The translations under genes and the position numbers were made by a program. From Verrucomicrobiota bacterium (GTDB lineage Bacteria; Verrucomicrobiota; Verrucomicrobiia; Opitutales; Opitutaceae), in contig JADKHC010000011.1 of NCBI GenBank assembly GCA_016721945.1, forward strand, positions 62,001-126,000: a stretch of DNA of 64,000 nucleotides. Direction: 5' to 3'. Positions 25,879 to 34,968 of the stretch are shown piece by piece; the stretch's first letter is position 1, and each line of letters starts with the position of its first letter. Under the pieces are notes generated by a model. The model saw only the letters and a list, made by a program, of their open reading frames with translations, did not search any database and was not told the DNA's origin.

Positions 25879-25963
25879 GCAGGAGCCTGCTTGCCCGTTC
25901 GACAAGTTCAAATGCCGTGGGGCAGGCGATTCATATTCACTTCGCCTGCAAGCAGGCTCCTAC
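25879..25963. repeat. REPIN family 2 with an insertion in the left palindrome
   Basis: The right half, read on the minus strand, is GTAG-GAGCCTGC-TT-GCAGGCGA (25942-25963). The left half starts GCAGGAGCCTGCTTGC and resumes CAGGCGATTC after about 28 extra bases. The GTAG head is GCAG on the left. It lies in the 293-bp gap between vanZ and the SprA-type gene, which otherwise shows nothing. Confidence 0.75.
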
Positions 25964-26090
25964 AGCCAACCAAGCCACAGCAAGCTGCGGGGTATTCGAC
26001 CCAGAGGGAATAAAAGACGTTGGCGCTGCTGATTGGTTTTGGTTCACGATCAACCCAACAACCTAGCACGCTCGCGACGGTGCCAAATCC

Positions 26091-26678
26091 TCACGCGGTC
26101 GCATTGACGAATGCTCCCGCTGAAGCAGCTGGCTTCGCATAGCGGTCCGTCACCTCGCGCATGGCCGGTGCCGACTTATTAGCGAGCTCCTGATTGAGTT
26201 GGGCGCGGGCTTGCGCCTCCATTTGAGCAGCAGCCGCGGCTACGGACATATCCTGGCCAGAAGGATCGTCTGGCGAAAGAGCCGCCGCGCGGATGGCCAT
26301 CATCTTGGTTATAGTCGCGCGTGGATTTCCCGGTATAGGCGACATGTCGATGCTGACCTCGCCTCCGATCGCATACGACTTCCCGTCTGGGCCAATCTGG
26401 TAAGTGTAACTAGCCCCGCCTTTGATATAACCACCGGCTGCCGCCATATGCGTCGCTTCATGCGAGATAACCTCGCGATTACGCGCTTCAAGTTTGGCGA
26501 TCATTTCGTCCGAACCATCCGAAGACTCTGCATCTTCAGCCCTGTAAATTTCATCAAGAACTGCTTGGGGCGTGGCCGGATCTTGACCGCGCGCCATGGA
26601 CTCCGCCCGTACCATTCGCGTGAAATCGCGAAAAAAATGGGTATGACCATCAGAAGCGTTTTTGAGACCGGAAACCAT
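26091..26678 (-). CDS. SprA-related putative zinc metalloprotease
   Basis: A 195-residue protein matching the SprA-related (putative metalloprotease) family. The zinc-site-like motif is EVISHEATHMAAAG (H-E-x-x-H), followed by GASYTYQIGPDGKSYAIGGEVSIDMSPIPGNPRATITKM, the most conserved block, and an alanine/glutamine-rich helix (MSVAAAAAQMEAQARAQLNQE). There is no signal peptide. It is monocistronic. Activity has not been shown for the family to my knowledge, so protease is an inference from the motif. Confidence 0.82.
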   Translation of the reverse strand: MVSGLKNASDGHTHFFRDFTRMVRAESMARGQDPATPQAVLDEIYRAEDAESSDGSDEMIAKLEARNREVISHEATHMAAAGGYIKGGASYTYQIGPDGKSYAIGGEVSIDMSPIPGNPRATITKMMAIRAAALSPDDPSGQDMSVAAAAAQMEAQARAQLNQELANKSAPAMREVTDRYAKPAASAGAFVNATA

Positions 26679-27001
26679 CGTTAGTGATTGTACGAAACAC
26701 CTCGCTCACCGCAAATTCCCTCTGCCCGGAGGGATCGAATTAACGGTTTTCTACCAGTTTCCTGAGGTAACCACCCTAGTTTTTCGCCGGGAACATCGCT
26801 CCGCGAGCAAGGCAAAACTGAATCGCCTGCAAGCAGGCTCCTACCTAACATCGAACGAACGAAGCGCATGAATGGCGATTTTTTAGCGGCGCCTAAAATA
26901 GCGATTACACTCAGTTCGGCAAAGTACATTCATGAGCGAGCGCGTCGTGGGTTTGATATTGCTCACTGTTTTGGCCTGGCACTATGTACCAAAATCCTCC
27001 G
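26679..27001. other. Gene-poor gap with one REP
   Basis: About 320 bases between the divergent SprA-type gene and thpR. Apart from the single REP at 26823-26844, I see no gene, terminator or convincing regulatory site here. Confidence 0.6.
26823..26844 (-). repeat. Single REP of family 2
   Basis: On the minus strand: GTAG-GAGCCTGC-TT-GCAGGCGA, with a perfect GCCTGC/GCAGGC stem. It is identical to the right half of the REPIN at 25942-25963. Confidence 0.8.
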
Positions 27002-27559
27002 ATGACCTCCACACCCGAACGCCTTTTTGTCAGCCTCGCCCTACCCGATCCGTGTCGAGCCCTGGTGAGTGAGCTGTACGATTCGCTCGAGGGTGTCACG
27101 TGGACCCGGCCGGAGCAGTTGCATTTGACGATGCGTTTCCTGGGTGACGTCGACTCTGACTTGGCGGCGCGGATCGAAACTTCTCTCGCAAAGATTCGCG
27201 TGAAATCGTTCCTGCTGCCGCTCGAAGGCGTGGGACGTCTTCCACCACGAGGTTCGGCGAAGGTTTTGTCGGTGGGGATTGGTCGCGCCAATACGCTGCT
27301 TTTTCAACTCCGCCAGAAAATCGACGACGCCTTGCTGTCGGCTGGCTGGCGCGGCGAGTTGCGCAATTTTAATCCGCACATCACGGTCGGGCGCGTGCTA
27401 GATACGCCGCAGGAAGCGATCGATCACTGGTTGTATCATCACCAGGAGTTTGTCGGCCCGCTGTTTCGGGTCGGCAGTTTTCAACTCATGCAAAGCACGC
27501 TGCAACCTGCGGGCGCGGTCCATACTCTGCGCCGCGATTTCGCGCTCGTCGTGGATTGA
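27002..27559 (+). CDS. thpR: RNA 2',3'-cyclic phosphodiesterase (LigT/2H family)
   Basis: Hydrolyses 2',3'-cyclic phosphates on RNA ends. 185 residues from the ATG at 27002. Both 2H motifs are present: HLTM (His41) and HITV (His126), with RLFVSLALPD at the N-terminus and FQLMQSTLQPAGAVHTLRRDFAL at the end. The ATG at 26984 (MYQNPP) is an alternative; I prefer 27002 because it puts the motifs at the usual positions. Single gene, convergent with the GH5 gene. Confidence 0.9.
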   Translation: MTSTPERLFVSLALPDPCRALVSELYDSLEGVTWTRPEQLHLTMRFLGDVDSDLAARIETSLAKIRVKSFLLPLEGVGRLPPRGSAKVLSVGIGRANTLLFQLRQKIDDALLSAGWRGELRNFNPHITVGRVLDTPQEAIDHWLYHHQEFVGPLFRVGSFQLMQSTLQPAGAVHTLRRDFALVVD

Positions 27560-27634
27560 GCCGCCGCTGCGAACGACGATAACACGCACAGGTTGTTCAA
27601 CAGCAGCTGTAGCCTTCTTGGCTCTGCTAGGCGG

Positions 27635-29602
27635 TTATGGATACGGCGAGACGTTTTGGTTGAACCAATATTGCAGTACCTTGAACCGGTCGGTGGGAGC
27701 AGTGGCGAGTTTGCTGACCTTCTGATCGTAGGGAAGATTCTCGTTTTCGAGGCTCCAGATTTGGGACTCACGAAAAGCATGATAACTCCAGTCCCAACCG
27801 TATTCTTCGAAGATATCGGTGAGATCCTTAAGATATTGGGCGGCACCAGGAGTCCATCGTGCGGCACTGAATTCGCCCACGTAGATCTGAACACGGTTGG
27901 CTAGTTGAAAATTCCGCAGGGGTTGAAGCCAGTTTCGCAGGTAGTCCTTATCGAGGGGCGCGCCGGTTGCCGTTCCGTCGAGCGTGCCCGGATAAGTCAC
28001 CACGGGATCGCCATCGACGGTTCCCCAAGTGGCGTAGATGCCCTGGTGGGTAAAGCTGTGCGGGCGATACATGTGAACCTCGTAGATCAGCCCGGGTATA
28101 TCCAATCGCGGCATCCAAGGATAGTGCTTGGGCGAGTCGAATTCATCCGATGCGATGGAAATCAGCGTGTCCGGATCGATGTGCCGCACGACCCGTGCGG
28201 CCTTTACCTGTAGCTCCAACCAATCAGGCAATCCCTCAGGCACGAAGCCGGTTTGCACTGGTTCGTTAATGATTCCGTAGGCGTAGATCGCAACGTTTCC
28301 CTTGTAACGCGTGGCGATTTTTTCCCACACACGCACGAATTGGTTTCCGATGCTTTCGTCGAAGAGCATTCGCATATTGCCATCGTCGTCACGACCGCCC
28401 GGAGGGCTGTGTAGATCCACGACAAGTTTCTGCCCGTTTGCTCGGGCCAGCACGAGCGCTTGGTCGAGTTTTAGTAGTTCGGCATCAATCCAGGCATCGT
28501 ACTCAGCGATGGACATTTTGCTCATGTCTTGGGCCGACTGAATCATCCAGCGCACGAGATTTACCTTCCAGGTCCCGAGGTCGGGGAAATCCTTCACCCG
28601 GATCGCACTGGGATCGGTGACGCCACGCATCGGAGTATGGGCCCGCGGAATTGGCGGTGCGTTAGGATCGATTGCGGGCGCATGCGACGAGGGCATCACG
28701 ATAGTGATGCTCACGTCGGCAATCCAAGCGGTGCCTCCGCAACCTTGAAAACCCAACATCACAAAGCCGCCGGTGGCATCGTCGGGGATGCTCGTCGTGT
28801 AGGTGAAGCGCTGCCAGTCAAAGGTCCCGTAGATGTTACCGTAGTTTCTGCGTATCGAACCCACCGATACAGATTCACCCGACAGCATCACCTTGACGCC
28901 GTTGAACGTATCCAGCGGTTGCGTGACGTCCTTCGCTTTTACCGCACAGGAGAGAACGATCTGCGCACCCCGGAGGAGAGCCATATCGACGGGAAAGGAA
29001 ACTCCATAGGATTTCGTTCGGTCCATAACCGGGCTCACGATCTGCACGCAGTCTTTGCCGCCGGGTCCTGGATGTTGCCAGGTGACGCCGCTGGGGACTG
29101 TCGGCTGTAGCGGATTAGTGTCGAGCGGGAGGTTCCACACGACATCGCCGGGGCGGAATCCGGCGTAAGGACTTGGGGTCGCCAATCGCACCACGGCGTT
29201 ATTGCTCGTGACCGAGCCGCGCGAGTTGGCGACAGAGACGGTGTAGGCACCGGCGCTTTCGGCCATCATGGGATCAACGGTATAGCTCTCGCCCGTCGCA
29301 GCACTGCCAAGACTCACTCCGTCGCGCATCCATTGATACGAAAGGTCGCCGCCACTCGCCACGACAGAGAGCGTGAACTTTCCGCTCAAATCGACGCCCG
29401 TGATCGCCTGCGGCTGGCTGGTGATTACCGGCGCACTGGTATTGGTGCCGCCACTACTTGAGCTGCTGGAACTGCTGCTGCTACTTGATGAGCTGGAGGA
29501 ACTCGACGAGCTAGCGGCATTCTGGCCACCGCCTCCGCCGCAACCGACTAACAAGAGACAGAATAAGAATGTTACACAATAAGTAGAACCGAAACGAAGC
29601 AT
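27635..29602 (-). CDS. GH5-type endoglucanase lipoprotein with Ig-like and carbohydrate-binding-like regions
   Basis: A 655-residue exported lipoprotein. The signal peptide ends in the lipobox LLLVGC, followed by a glycine run and about 20 serines as linker. Next come an Ig-like domain (PVITSQPQAITG...GAYTVSVANSRGS), a beta-sandwich of the CBM4/9 type (about 150-320), and a C-terminal GH5 TIM barrel. Predicted catalytic residues are Glu447 in GIINEP (acid/base) and Glu577 in YVGEFSA (nucleophile). The start at 29602 is preferred because it gives the lipobox; the upstream in-frame opening to 29692 lacks this logic. Divergent from the giant hybrid kinase gene. Confidence 0.88.
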   Translation of the reverse strand: MLRFGSTYCVTFLFCLLLVGCGGGGGQNAASSSSSSSSSSSSSSSSSSSSGGTNTSAPVITSQPQAITGVDLSGKFTLSVVASGGDLSYQWMRDGVSLGSAATGESYTVDPMMAESAGAYTVSVANSRGSVTSNNAVVRLATPSPYAGFRPGDVVWNLPLDTNPLQPTVPSGVTWQHPGPGGKDCVQIVSPVMDRTKSYGVSFPVDMALLRGAQIVLSCAVKAKDVTQPLDTFNGVKVMLSGESVSVGSIRRNYGNIYGTFDWQRFTYTTSIPDDATGGFVMLGFQGCGGTAWIADVSITIVMPSSHAPAIDPNAPPIPRAHTPMRGVTDPSAIRVKDFPDLGTWKVNLVRWMIQSAQDMSKMSIAEYDAWIDAELLKLDQALVLARANGQKLVVDLHSPPGGRDDDGNMRMLFDESIGNQFVRVWEKIATRYKGNVAIYAYGIINEPVQTGFVPEGLPDWLELQVKAARVVRHIDPDTLISIASDEFDSPKHYPWMPRLDIPGLIYEVHMYRPHSFTHQGIYATWGTVDGDPVVTYPGTLDGTATGAPLDKDYLRNWLQPLRNFQLANRVQIYVGEFSAARWTPGAAQYLKDLTDIFEEYGWDWSYHAFRESQIWSLENENLPYDQKVSKLATAPTDRFKVLQYWFNQNVSPYP

Positions 29603-29831
29603 GGTTGCGGTAACCCATAAAGTAACCCAAACCAAAGCAATATCACAGCGGCCACAACTCACGCGTTTTACAATTAACTCAAACAGTACCAATGGAATGG
29701 ATTCCGTACTCCTCAGCCCTGCGCCAAGGAATCGTCCGTCTGAACGCGCATGATGGGCCAGGATGTTTTTTCACTTACTACTGATATTTCTACTATTCTG
29801 GACGATAACCATTTAGTAATCACAACTGTAC

Positions 29832-32800
29832 GTGATCATCTTGAGACATATTCCAGCTGGCCTCAGATCGCTTAAATTCCGCCTGGGGGCGATTCTCGTC
29901 ACCTCATTGCTGGGCTGTGCCTTGCCGTCTCTGGCACAGAACGCTTCGACGTCTCAAGCCGTAGCGGTAACACCCGTCACCGACTTACCTAGCTATTGGT
30001 TAGAGGGAGCGCGCGATATCGTACGACCGATAAAAATGGAGTTGGTCGTGAATTTTTATGACGGCGGGTGGAATCACATGTGGGTGGATCTGAATGGCGA
30101 AGGCGGCTTTTTACAGTGTGCAACAAAGTTACCGATACGATCGAGGGACCGCATTCTCGTGGAGGGGACTGTGATTCCTTCAAAAGGCATCTCGGCCGAT
30201 ACAGCCATAATCACCATTCTCGAACGCGACATAGCGCAGACCCCATTTCTCGCGGATGACAAACTCTCGCTCTACGGGCAGCTGAAGGCAAAAGTAGTCA
30301 CCTTCGAAGCTACGTTTGATAGCGTGCAGGTTATCGATACGCATCATCTCGCGTTCGAATTCGTCGCTGAGGGTTATCGCATCCATGCGTTTTATTGGGC
30401 TCCTGACGTCAAGCTCGTGGATTTCGAGCAAGGATCACGCGTGCGCATCACCGGGGTTTACAGTGCTAACCAAGACCCACTGACGGAAAAAATGGAGATA
30501 GATCTTTGGTGTTCGCGGCTGGAGGATATTGTTTTAATCGGCCCGCCCGATACCGATCCGCGCTTCGAAACGAGGATTGTTCCCATCGAATGGCTGCCAG
30601 GAATGTACGCCGCCCGTGAAGCCAAGGCACACATCGCCGGCATTGTACGAACAAACAATCTTGGTCATGATGTATTGGTTAGAGACGAGACCGGCGGTGT
30701 TCGTGTGCAGGCGTTACAGGCACTCCCCCTGAAAACCGGGGACTGGGTTGAGGCAATCGGTGTTCCGATAACGGGTGGCGCCGACTGGTCGTTGCGAAAC
30801 GCCATTATTCGACGGGCAACGCCCTCGGTAATCGCGAGTAAAATAAAAGCTGCTGCTTCAGCTCCCCCAACCTTGCGCATGATCGATCAGGTTCTGGCAT
30901 TGACGCCAAAAGAAGCCGCCGCCGGACACCCCGTGGATATCGTAGGGGTTACACTTTGGTCTTATCAGCATGCAGACTTTATTTATCTTGCCGATACAAG
31001 TGGTTCGGTTCGGGTGCAACTTCCTGAGAAACTGGGCGACGTTAATAACAAACCTCGCAGTCAGATAAGAATCATCGGCACAACTCGAATGGGCGCCTAC
31101 GCCCCGGAAATTCAGCTCTCAAAATCAAATCAATTTTCCAGTGCATTATTCCCGGAAGCGAAGGAGCTCACGCTCGATCAGGCAATAACCGGGCTGGAAA
31201 TAGGAAGGCGTGTTCGCATGCAAGGGTATGTACAGCGAGTGGTCCCCGACGGCATTTGGAGCCGCATGACGCTAAGCACAAAAACAGGGACTTTCGACGC
31301 ACTCTTGGGACGTGAACCTCTTTTGGATTCCATGGTGGGATCGATTGTTTCGGTACAGGGTGTCTGTTGTGCGGTCACAAACGCCCGCCGACAACTCACA
31401 CGAGTCGAAATTCTTGCTCTTTACCTCGATGATTTCCGAGTCGAGCAACCCGCACTGGCCGATCCCTTTACCGCACCACTTCGTGAAATAAGCGCCCTGA
31501 GGCAGTTCAAGCTGGACGGCCCACTCGACTACTGGGTGCGAGTGCAGGGTGTGGTCACGCAGCACGTGCCAGGAAGATTTGTAATCATCCAGGATGGGAC
31601 TGAAGGCTTGATGCTCCTTACCGAGCAGAAAGATAAACTTGTCGCTGGAGATTATATAGAAATCACCGGATTGCCCGGCTTCGAAAACGGCCGTGCCGTG
31701 ATGCGAGAATCTGTTTATCGCAAAATCGGGCATAAGAATCAGCCGGCCTCCGTCGCGGTCACTGATGCCAAGGTATTCGTTGAAGATCTCGATAGCTGCC
31801 TGGTCAAAGTACGGGGCAAACTGCTCAGCAGTGTCCTGGACGGCGAGAACCTCAACCTTGAGATCCAAACCGGACAACGCGTATTCAGTGCATTGTTACA
31901 ACAGCCCTCCGCCCAGTCATATTTGCACCCACTCCAAGCCGGATCGGAACTTGAACTTATCGGCGTCTACCAACTTATCCGGGATGAACGCCAACGACCG
32001 CAAAGTTTCCGCATCCAACTGCGCACGCAAGCCGATATAAATGTTCTGCAAAAGCCGTCTTGGTGGACGCCCGCGCGCGCTTTTTCTGTCACCGGTGTTT
32101 TGCTCGGCTGTATTGCCCTGGCCCTCACCTGGCTCTCGGTGCTGCGACGTCGTGTCAAAGAACAGACCGATCAACTCCGCACCCAAATCCTGAAGGAAGC
32201 AAAGCTGGAAGCTCAGAATCGAGCCATCGTCGCCAACGCGAACGACTGTATCTTTACGACCGATCTTTCTGGCAACTTCACCTCGTTCAATCCTGCCAGC
32301 GAGCATCTCCTGGGGTATAACCAAGAAGAGATCCTAAAACTTAATTTGCGCGACCTGGTGGCAAAGGATGAAACGAAAACCGAACCAGAGCTGATCACTT
32401 CGCTTATGGCAAAGGGCCAGGCCGCTGCACGTTTCGAACTGCGGCTGGTGGCAAAGGACCAACATCGTGTCTGGACCGAAATCAACGCTTGTATCGTTCA
32501 CACTGAAGGTGGGCTCGATGGCGTCCTCGGAGTGGCCCGTGACATCGGCGAGCGAAAGCAGATCGAGGAAGAGCTGAAGCGCGCACGCGATGCCGCCGAG
32601 GCCAACACGGAAGCTAAAAGCGCGTTCCTGGCGAACATGAGCCACGAAATCCGCACGCCGATGAACGGCGTGATCGGCATGAGTAACCTAATTCTGGATA
32701 CGAAGCTGAGCCCCGAACAACGCGAATACGCGGAGACCATTCGGAACAGTGCGGAAAGTCTGCTCACCGTGCTTAACGACATCCTGGATTTTTCGAAAAT

Positions 32801-34172
32801 CGAAGCGGGCAAACTTCACTTTGAAACCCTCGATTTCGACTTGGTCAGCAGCGCCGAAGAATGCCTTGAGCTTCTCAATTCACGGGCATCTGAAAAGAAA
32901 ATCGAGCTATCTTTGTTCGTGCCACCAGAGATGCCTCGCCTGGTAAAGGGCGATCAAGGTCGCTTGCGCCAGGTTCTGGTAAACCTGCTGGGCAACGCGA
33001 TCAAGTTTACCGATAGCGGCGAGGTCGCTGTCACGCTTTCAATCGAAGAAGAAACAGCTACGGACCTGATGCTGCGGTTCGAGGTGCGCGACACCGGCGT
33101 CGGCATAGCCAGCGAAAACATTGAAAGACTCTTCCAACCCTTTAGCCAGGCAGATGGTTCGACCACCCGACGCTTTGGCGGAACAGGACTCGGCCTGGTG
33201 ATTAGCAAGCAGCTCGTGCAATTAATGCAGGGCACGATTGGAGTTACCAGCACGCTCGGCGAGGGCTCCACGTTTTGGTTTAGCGTAAAGCTGGAGAAGC
33301 AGCCTGCCGATCCAGCCGCCTCCACTAAAACGAACACGAAACCGCTGGCAGGCCTACGAATGCTGGTGGTTGACGACCATGCTCCGAATCGGCGGATCGC
33401 AATCGAATATGCGAACCACTGGGGCATGCGTTGCGATGCCGTTTCGACCGCAGGCGAGGCACTGCTCGCGCTAAACGAGGCGCTGGAGCGCGACGATCCC
33501 TACCGCGTAATGCTCTTTGACTGTCAGCTACCAGAAGTGGAATTCCCAACGCTCGCCGAAGCTATCCGCGTCGATCAGCGATTTAATCGTGTCAAACTGA
33601 TCGCTCTGACCCTGCTGAGCAATCGCCTGGCCGAAGAGGATTGCACGCGCCTGAAGATTGGTTCGGTCATCACAAAACCTCTCCACCCAGACGACTTGTT
33701 TTCTGCCATCGAAAACGTCTTGTCTCCGAAAAATTCGACTGGAACCGCATTCGACGTGGCCACCAAACCACCCAGTGTTTCTCCGGTCGAACCAGCTCAG
33801 CATATACGCATTCTCGTCGCCGAAGACAATGTCGTGAACCAACGGGTTATTCTCCTCCAGCTCAAAAAACTGGGCTATCAAGCCGATCTCGCTAACAACG
33901 GCCTGGAAGTTATCCAAGCGCTCGAGCGCAGCTCCTATGGCATCGTTTTCATGGATTGCCAGATGCCGGAGATGGATGGTTATGAAGCGACCCGCGTGAT
34001 CAGGCGCGACAAACGATTCGCCAACCTGCGCATCATTGCGATGACCGCCAATGCGATGCAGGGTGATCGCGAGAAATGCCTCGCTGCCGGCATGTCCGAC
34101 TATTTATCCAAACCCACGAGACTCGTTGATCTCAAAAACGCGCTCGCGGTCAGCGCCACGACCGAATCGTAA
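29832..34172 (+). CDS. Hybrid sensor histidine kinase with large repetitive periplasmic region and two receivers
   Basis: A 1446-residue protein. A signal/anchor segment (residues about 12-36, LGAILVTSLLGCALPSLAQ) leads into a roughly 700-residue periplasmic region. That region is built of repeated beta-rich units of the form R-V-x-G-V...D...G...V...L...GD-x-V-x-V-x-G, resembling tandem OB folds. Then come a membrane helix (about 748-768), a PAS domain (about 795-905), HisKA with the phosphoacceptor in FLANMSHEIRTPMNG (about 938), HATPase with GGTGLGLVISKQL, and two receivers: MLVVDDHAPNRR...MLFDCQLPE (1173-1298) and ILVAEDNVVNQR...MDCQMPEMDGYEA (1325-1443). Both retain the phospho-Asp. Start is GTG at 29832. 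No output regulator or HPt is adjacent. Confidence 0.9.
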   Translation: MIILRHIPAGLRSLKFRLGAILVTSLLGCALPSLAQNASTSQAVAVTPVTDLPSYWLEGARDIVRPIKMELVVNFYDGGWNHMWVDLNGEGGFLQCATKLPIRSRDRILVEGTVIPSKGISADTAIITILERDIAQTPFLADDKLSLYGQLKAKVVTFEATFDSVQVIDTHHLAFEFVAEGYRIHAFYWAPDVKLVDFEQGSRVRITGVYSANQDPLTEKMEIDLWCSRLEDIVLIGPPDTDPRFETRIVPIEWLPGMYAAREAKAHIAGIVRTNNLGHDVLVRDETGGVRVQALQALPLKTGDWVEAIGVPITGGADWSLRNAIIRRATPSVIASKIKAAASAPPTLRMIDQVLALTPKEAAAGHPVDIVGVTLWSYQHADFIYLADTSGSVRVQLPEKLGDVNNKPRSQIRIIGTTRMGAYAPEIQLSKSNQFSSALFPEAKELTLDQAITGLEIGRRVRMQGYVQRVVPDGIWSRMTLSTKTGTFDALLGREPLLDSMVGSIVSVQGVCCAVTNARRQLTRVEILALYLDDFRVEQPALADPFTAPLREISALRQFKLDGPLDYWVRVQGVVTQHVPGRFVIIQDGTEGLMLLTEQKDKLVAGDYIEITGLPGFENGRAVMRESVYRKIGHKNQPASVAVTDAKVFVEDLDSCLVKVRGKLLSSVLDGENLNLEIQTGQRVFSALLQQPSAQSYLHPLQAGSELELIGVYQLIRDERQRPQSFRIQLRTQADINVLQKPSWWTPARAFSVTGVLLGCIALALTWLSVLRRRVKEQTDQLRTQILKEAKLEAQNRAIVANANDCIFTTDLSGNFTSFNPASEHLLGYNQEEILKLNLRDLVAKDETKTEPELITSLMAKGQAAARFELRLVAKDQHRVWTEINACIVHTEGGLDGVLGVARDIGERKQIEEELKRARDAAEANTEAKSAFLANMSHEIRTPMNGVIGMSNLILDTKLSPEQREYAETIRNSAESLLTVLNDILDFSKIEAGKLHFETLDFDLVSSAEECLELLNSRASEKKIELSLFVPPEMPRLVKGDQGRLRQVLVNLLGNAIKFTDSGEVAVTLSIEEETATDLMLRFEVRDTGVGIASENIERLFQPFSQADGSTTRRFGGTGLGLVISKQLVQLMQGTIGVTSTLGEGSTFWFSVKLEKQPADPAASTKTNTKPLAGLRMLVVDDHAPNRRIAIEYANHWGMRCDAVSTAGEALLALNEALERDDPYRVMLFDCQLPEVEFPTLAEAIRVDQRFNRVKLIALTLLSNRLAEEDCTRLKIGSVITKPLHPDDLFSAIENVLSPKNSTGTAFDVATKPPSVSPVEPAQHIRILVAEDNVVNQRVILLQLKKLGYQADLANNGLEVIQALERSSYGIVFMDCQMPEMDGYEATRVIRRDKRFANLRIIAMTANAMQGDREKCLAAGMSDYLSKPTRLVDLKNALAVSATTES

Positions 34173-34395
34173 ACGAGCAGTCAACTTCTGGGCCAAAAAC
34201 CAGCCAATCGATCTAAAAAATATAACAGAGAGGCAATCGGACGGGGTTGGGTTTTGTGGTTTGTGGTCGAGACCACGACGGCCTTGTCAATCTTTGTGTT
34301 GAAAATGGATCCGGAGAGCACGAACTATTTAACAGTAACTAAAAAGCAGACAGTTCATCCGCAGATTCTCGCAGATGGACGCAGATTTCCTACTA

Positions 34396-34420
34396 GCGCG
34401 ATGAGGGCACCGCGCCTCCA
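34396..34420 (-). repeat. Single GGAG-type REP (family 3) in copy A
   Basis: On the minus strand: TGGAG, then GCGCGGTG, a short loop, and a CATCGCGC arm carrying one change from the usual CACCGCGC. Equivalent to 34805-34829 in copy B and 37216-37240 in copy C. Confidence 0.75.
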
Positions 34421-34475
34421 TTTATCCCATCGGTGAAAATCGGTGTTCATCTGTGGATAAAAACTGTCTCAAAAA

Positions 34476-34501
34476 AAGCCCGCACGTTTTGGTGCGGGCT
34501 T
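34476..34501 (-). terminator. Copy of the RAYT-type intrinsic terminator in repeat A
   Basis: A 10-bp stem AAGCCCGCAC/GTGCGGGCTT with a 6-base loop. Read on the minus strand it is followed by seven T. It is displaced here from its apparent functional place after the RAYT gene. Confidence 0.75.
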
Positions 34502-34530
34502 GAGGTTCGGGGCGGCGGATTGAAGGTCTC

Positions 34531-34601
34531 GTAGGGGCGCAGTCTTGCTGCGCCCGGGTTTGGGATTTTACGGAAAGGGCGTAGCGAGTCTACGCCCCTA
34601 C
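34531..34601. repeat. GTAG-type REPIN (family 1) in copy A
   Basis: GTAG plus GGGCGCAG, loop TCTTG, CTGCGCCC; spacer; GGGCGTAG, loop CGAGT, CTACGCCC plus CTAC. Both halves are perfect hairpins with 8-bp stems. This is the best preserved copy in the window. Confidence 0.9.
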
Positions 34602-34641
34602 TGGTTACTGGCGGAACTGATCTCACTCACCGGTTGAAAGG

Positions 34642-34850
34642 TCAATCGGACAGGGTTGGGTTTTGTGGTTTGTGGTCGAGACCACGACGGCGTTGGCAAT
34701 CTTTGTGTTGAAAATTGATCCGAATAGCACGAACCATTTAACAGTAGCTAACAAGCAGACAGTTCATCCGCAGATTCTCGCAGATGAACGCAGATTTCCG
34801 ACCTGCGCGGTGAGGGCACCACACCTCCACAATCAGGCATCTGTGAAAAT
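34642..34850. repeat. Truncated direct repeat, copy B
   Basis: Begins directly where copy A ends and follows the first half of A/C with about a dozen differences. It includes the GTGGTCGAGACCAC palindrome and a degenerate family 3 REP (34805-34829), then loses similarity before the terminator and REPIN. The A-B junction is therefore a head-to-tail tandem. Confidence 0.8.
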
Positions 34851-34968
34851 TATTCGTTGTCGACTGCGCAACACGAATTCCGTTCGCGGAGGCTGAGCGT
34901 GAGCAGGTTTATGCAATAGCTGCTTAAACCACTTTGACGAATTATATATAACACTCCAGCCTTCCCCC

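Larger units (their letters stand above)
34233..34641. repeat. 410-bp direct repeat, copy A
   Basis: It aligns without gaps to copy C at 37052-37461 (constant offset 2820) with only scattered substitutions. Parts in order: a GTGGTCGAGACCAC palindrome, a module of TTCATCCGCAGATTCTCGC-like words, one family 3 REP, an inverted echo of the same words, a terminator stem, a family 1 REPIN, and the last 19 bases of the RAYT coding sequence. Confidence 0.9.
34173..34968. other. Non-coding region made mainly of repeats
   Basis: Nearly 800 bases without a credible gene. It consists of repeat A (34233-34641), truncated repeat B (34642 to about 34850) and about 120 bases of leader before the beta-helix gene. 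Short open frames here are repeat content; the same peptide-like words recur in each copy. Confidence 0.8.

Noticed and set aside
34452..34460. Perfect DnaA box TGTGGATAA in repeat A (and again at 37272 in repeat C)
   Set aside because: It is part of the dispersed repeat wording, far from dnaA and repeated with the unit, so it is probably coincidental.
34173..34968. Possible CRISPR array from repeated words
   Set aside because: The repeats are long, few and contain palindromes and a terminator, with no regular spacers and no cas genes.
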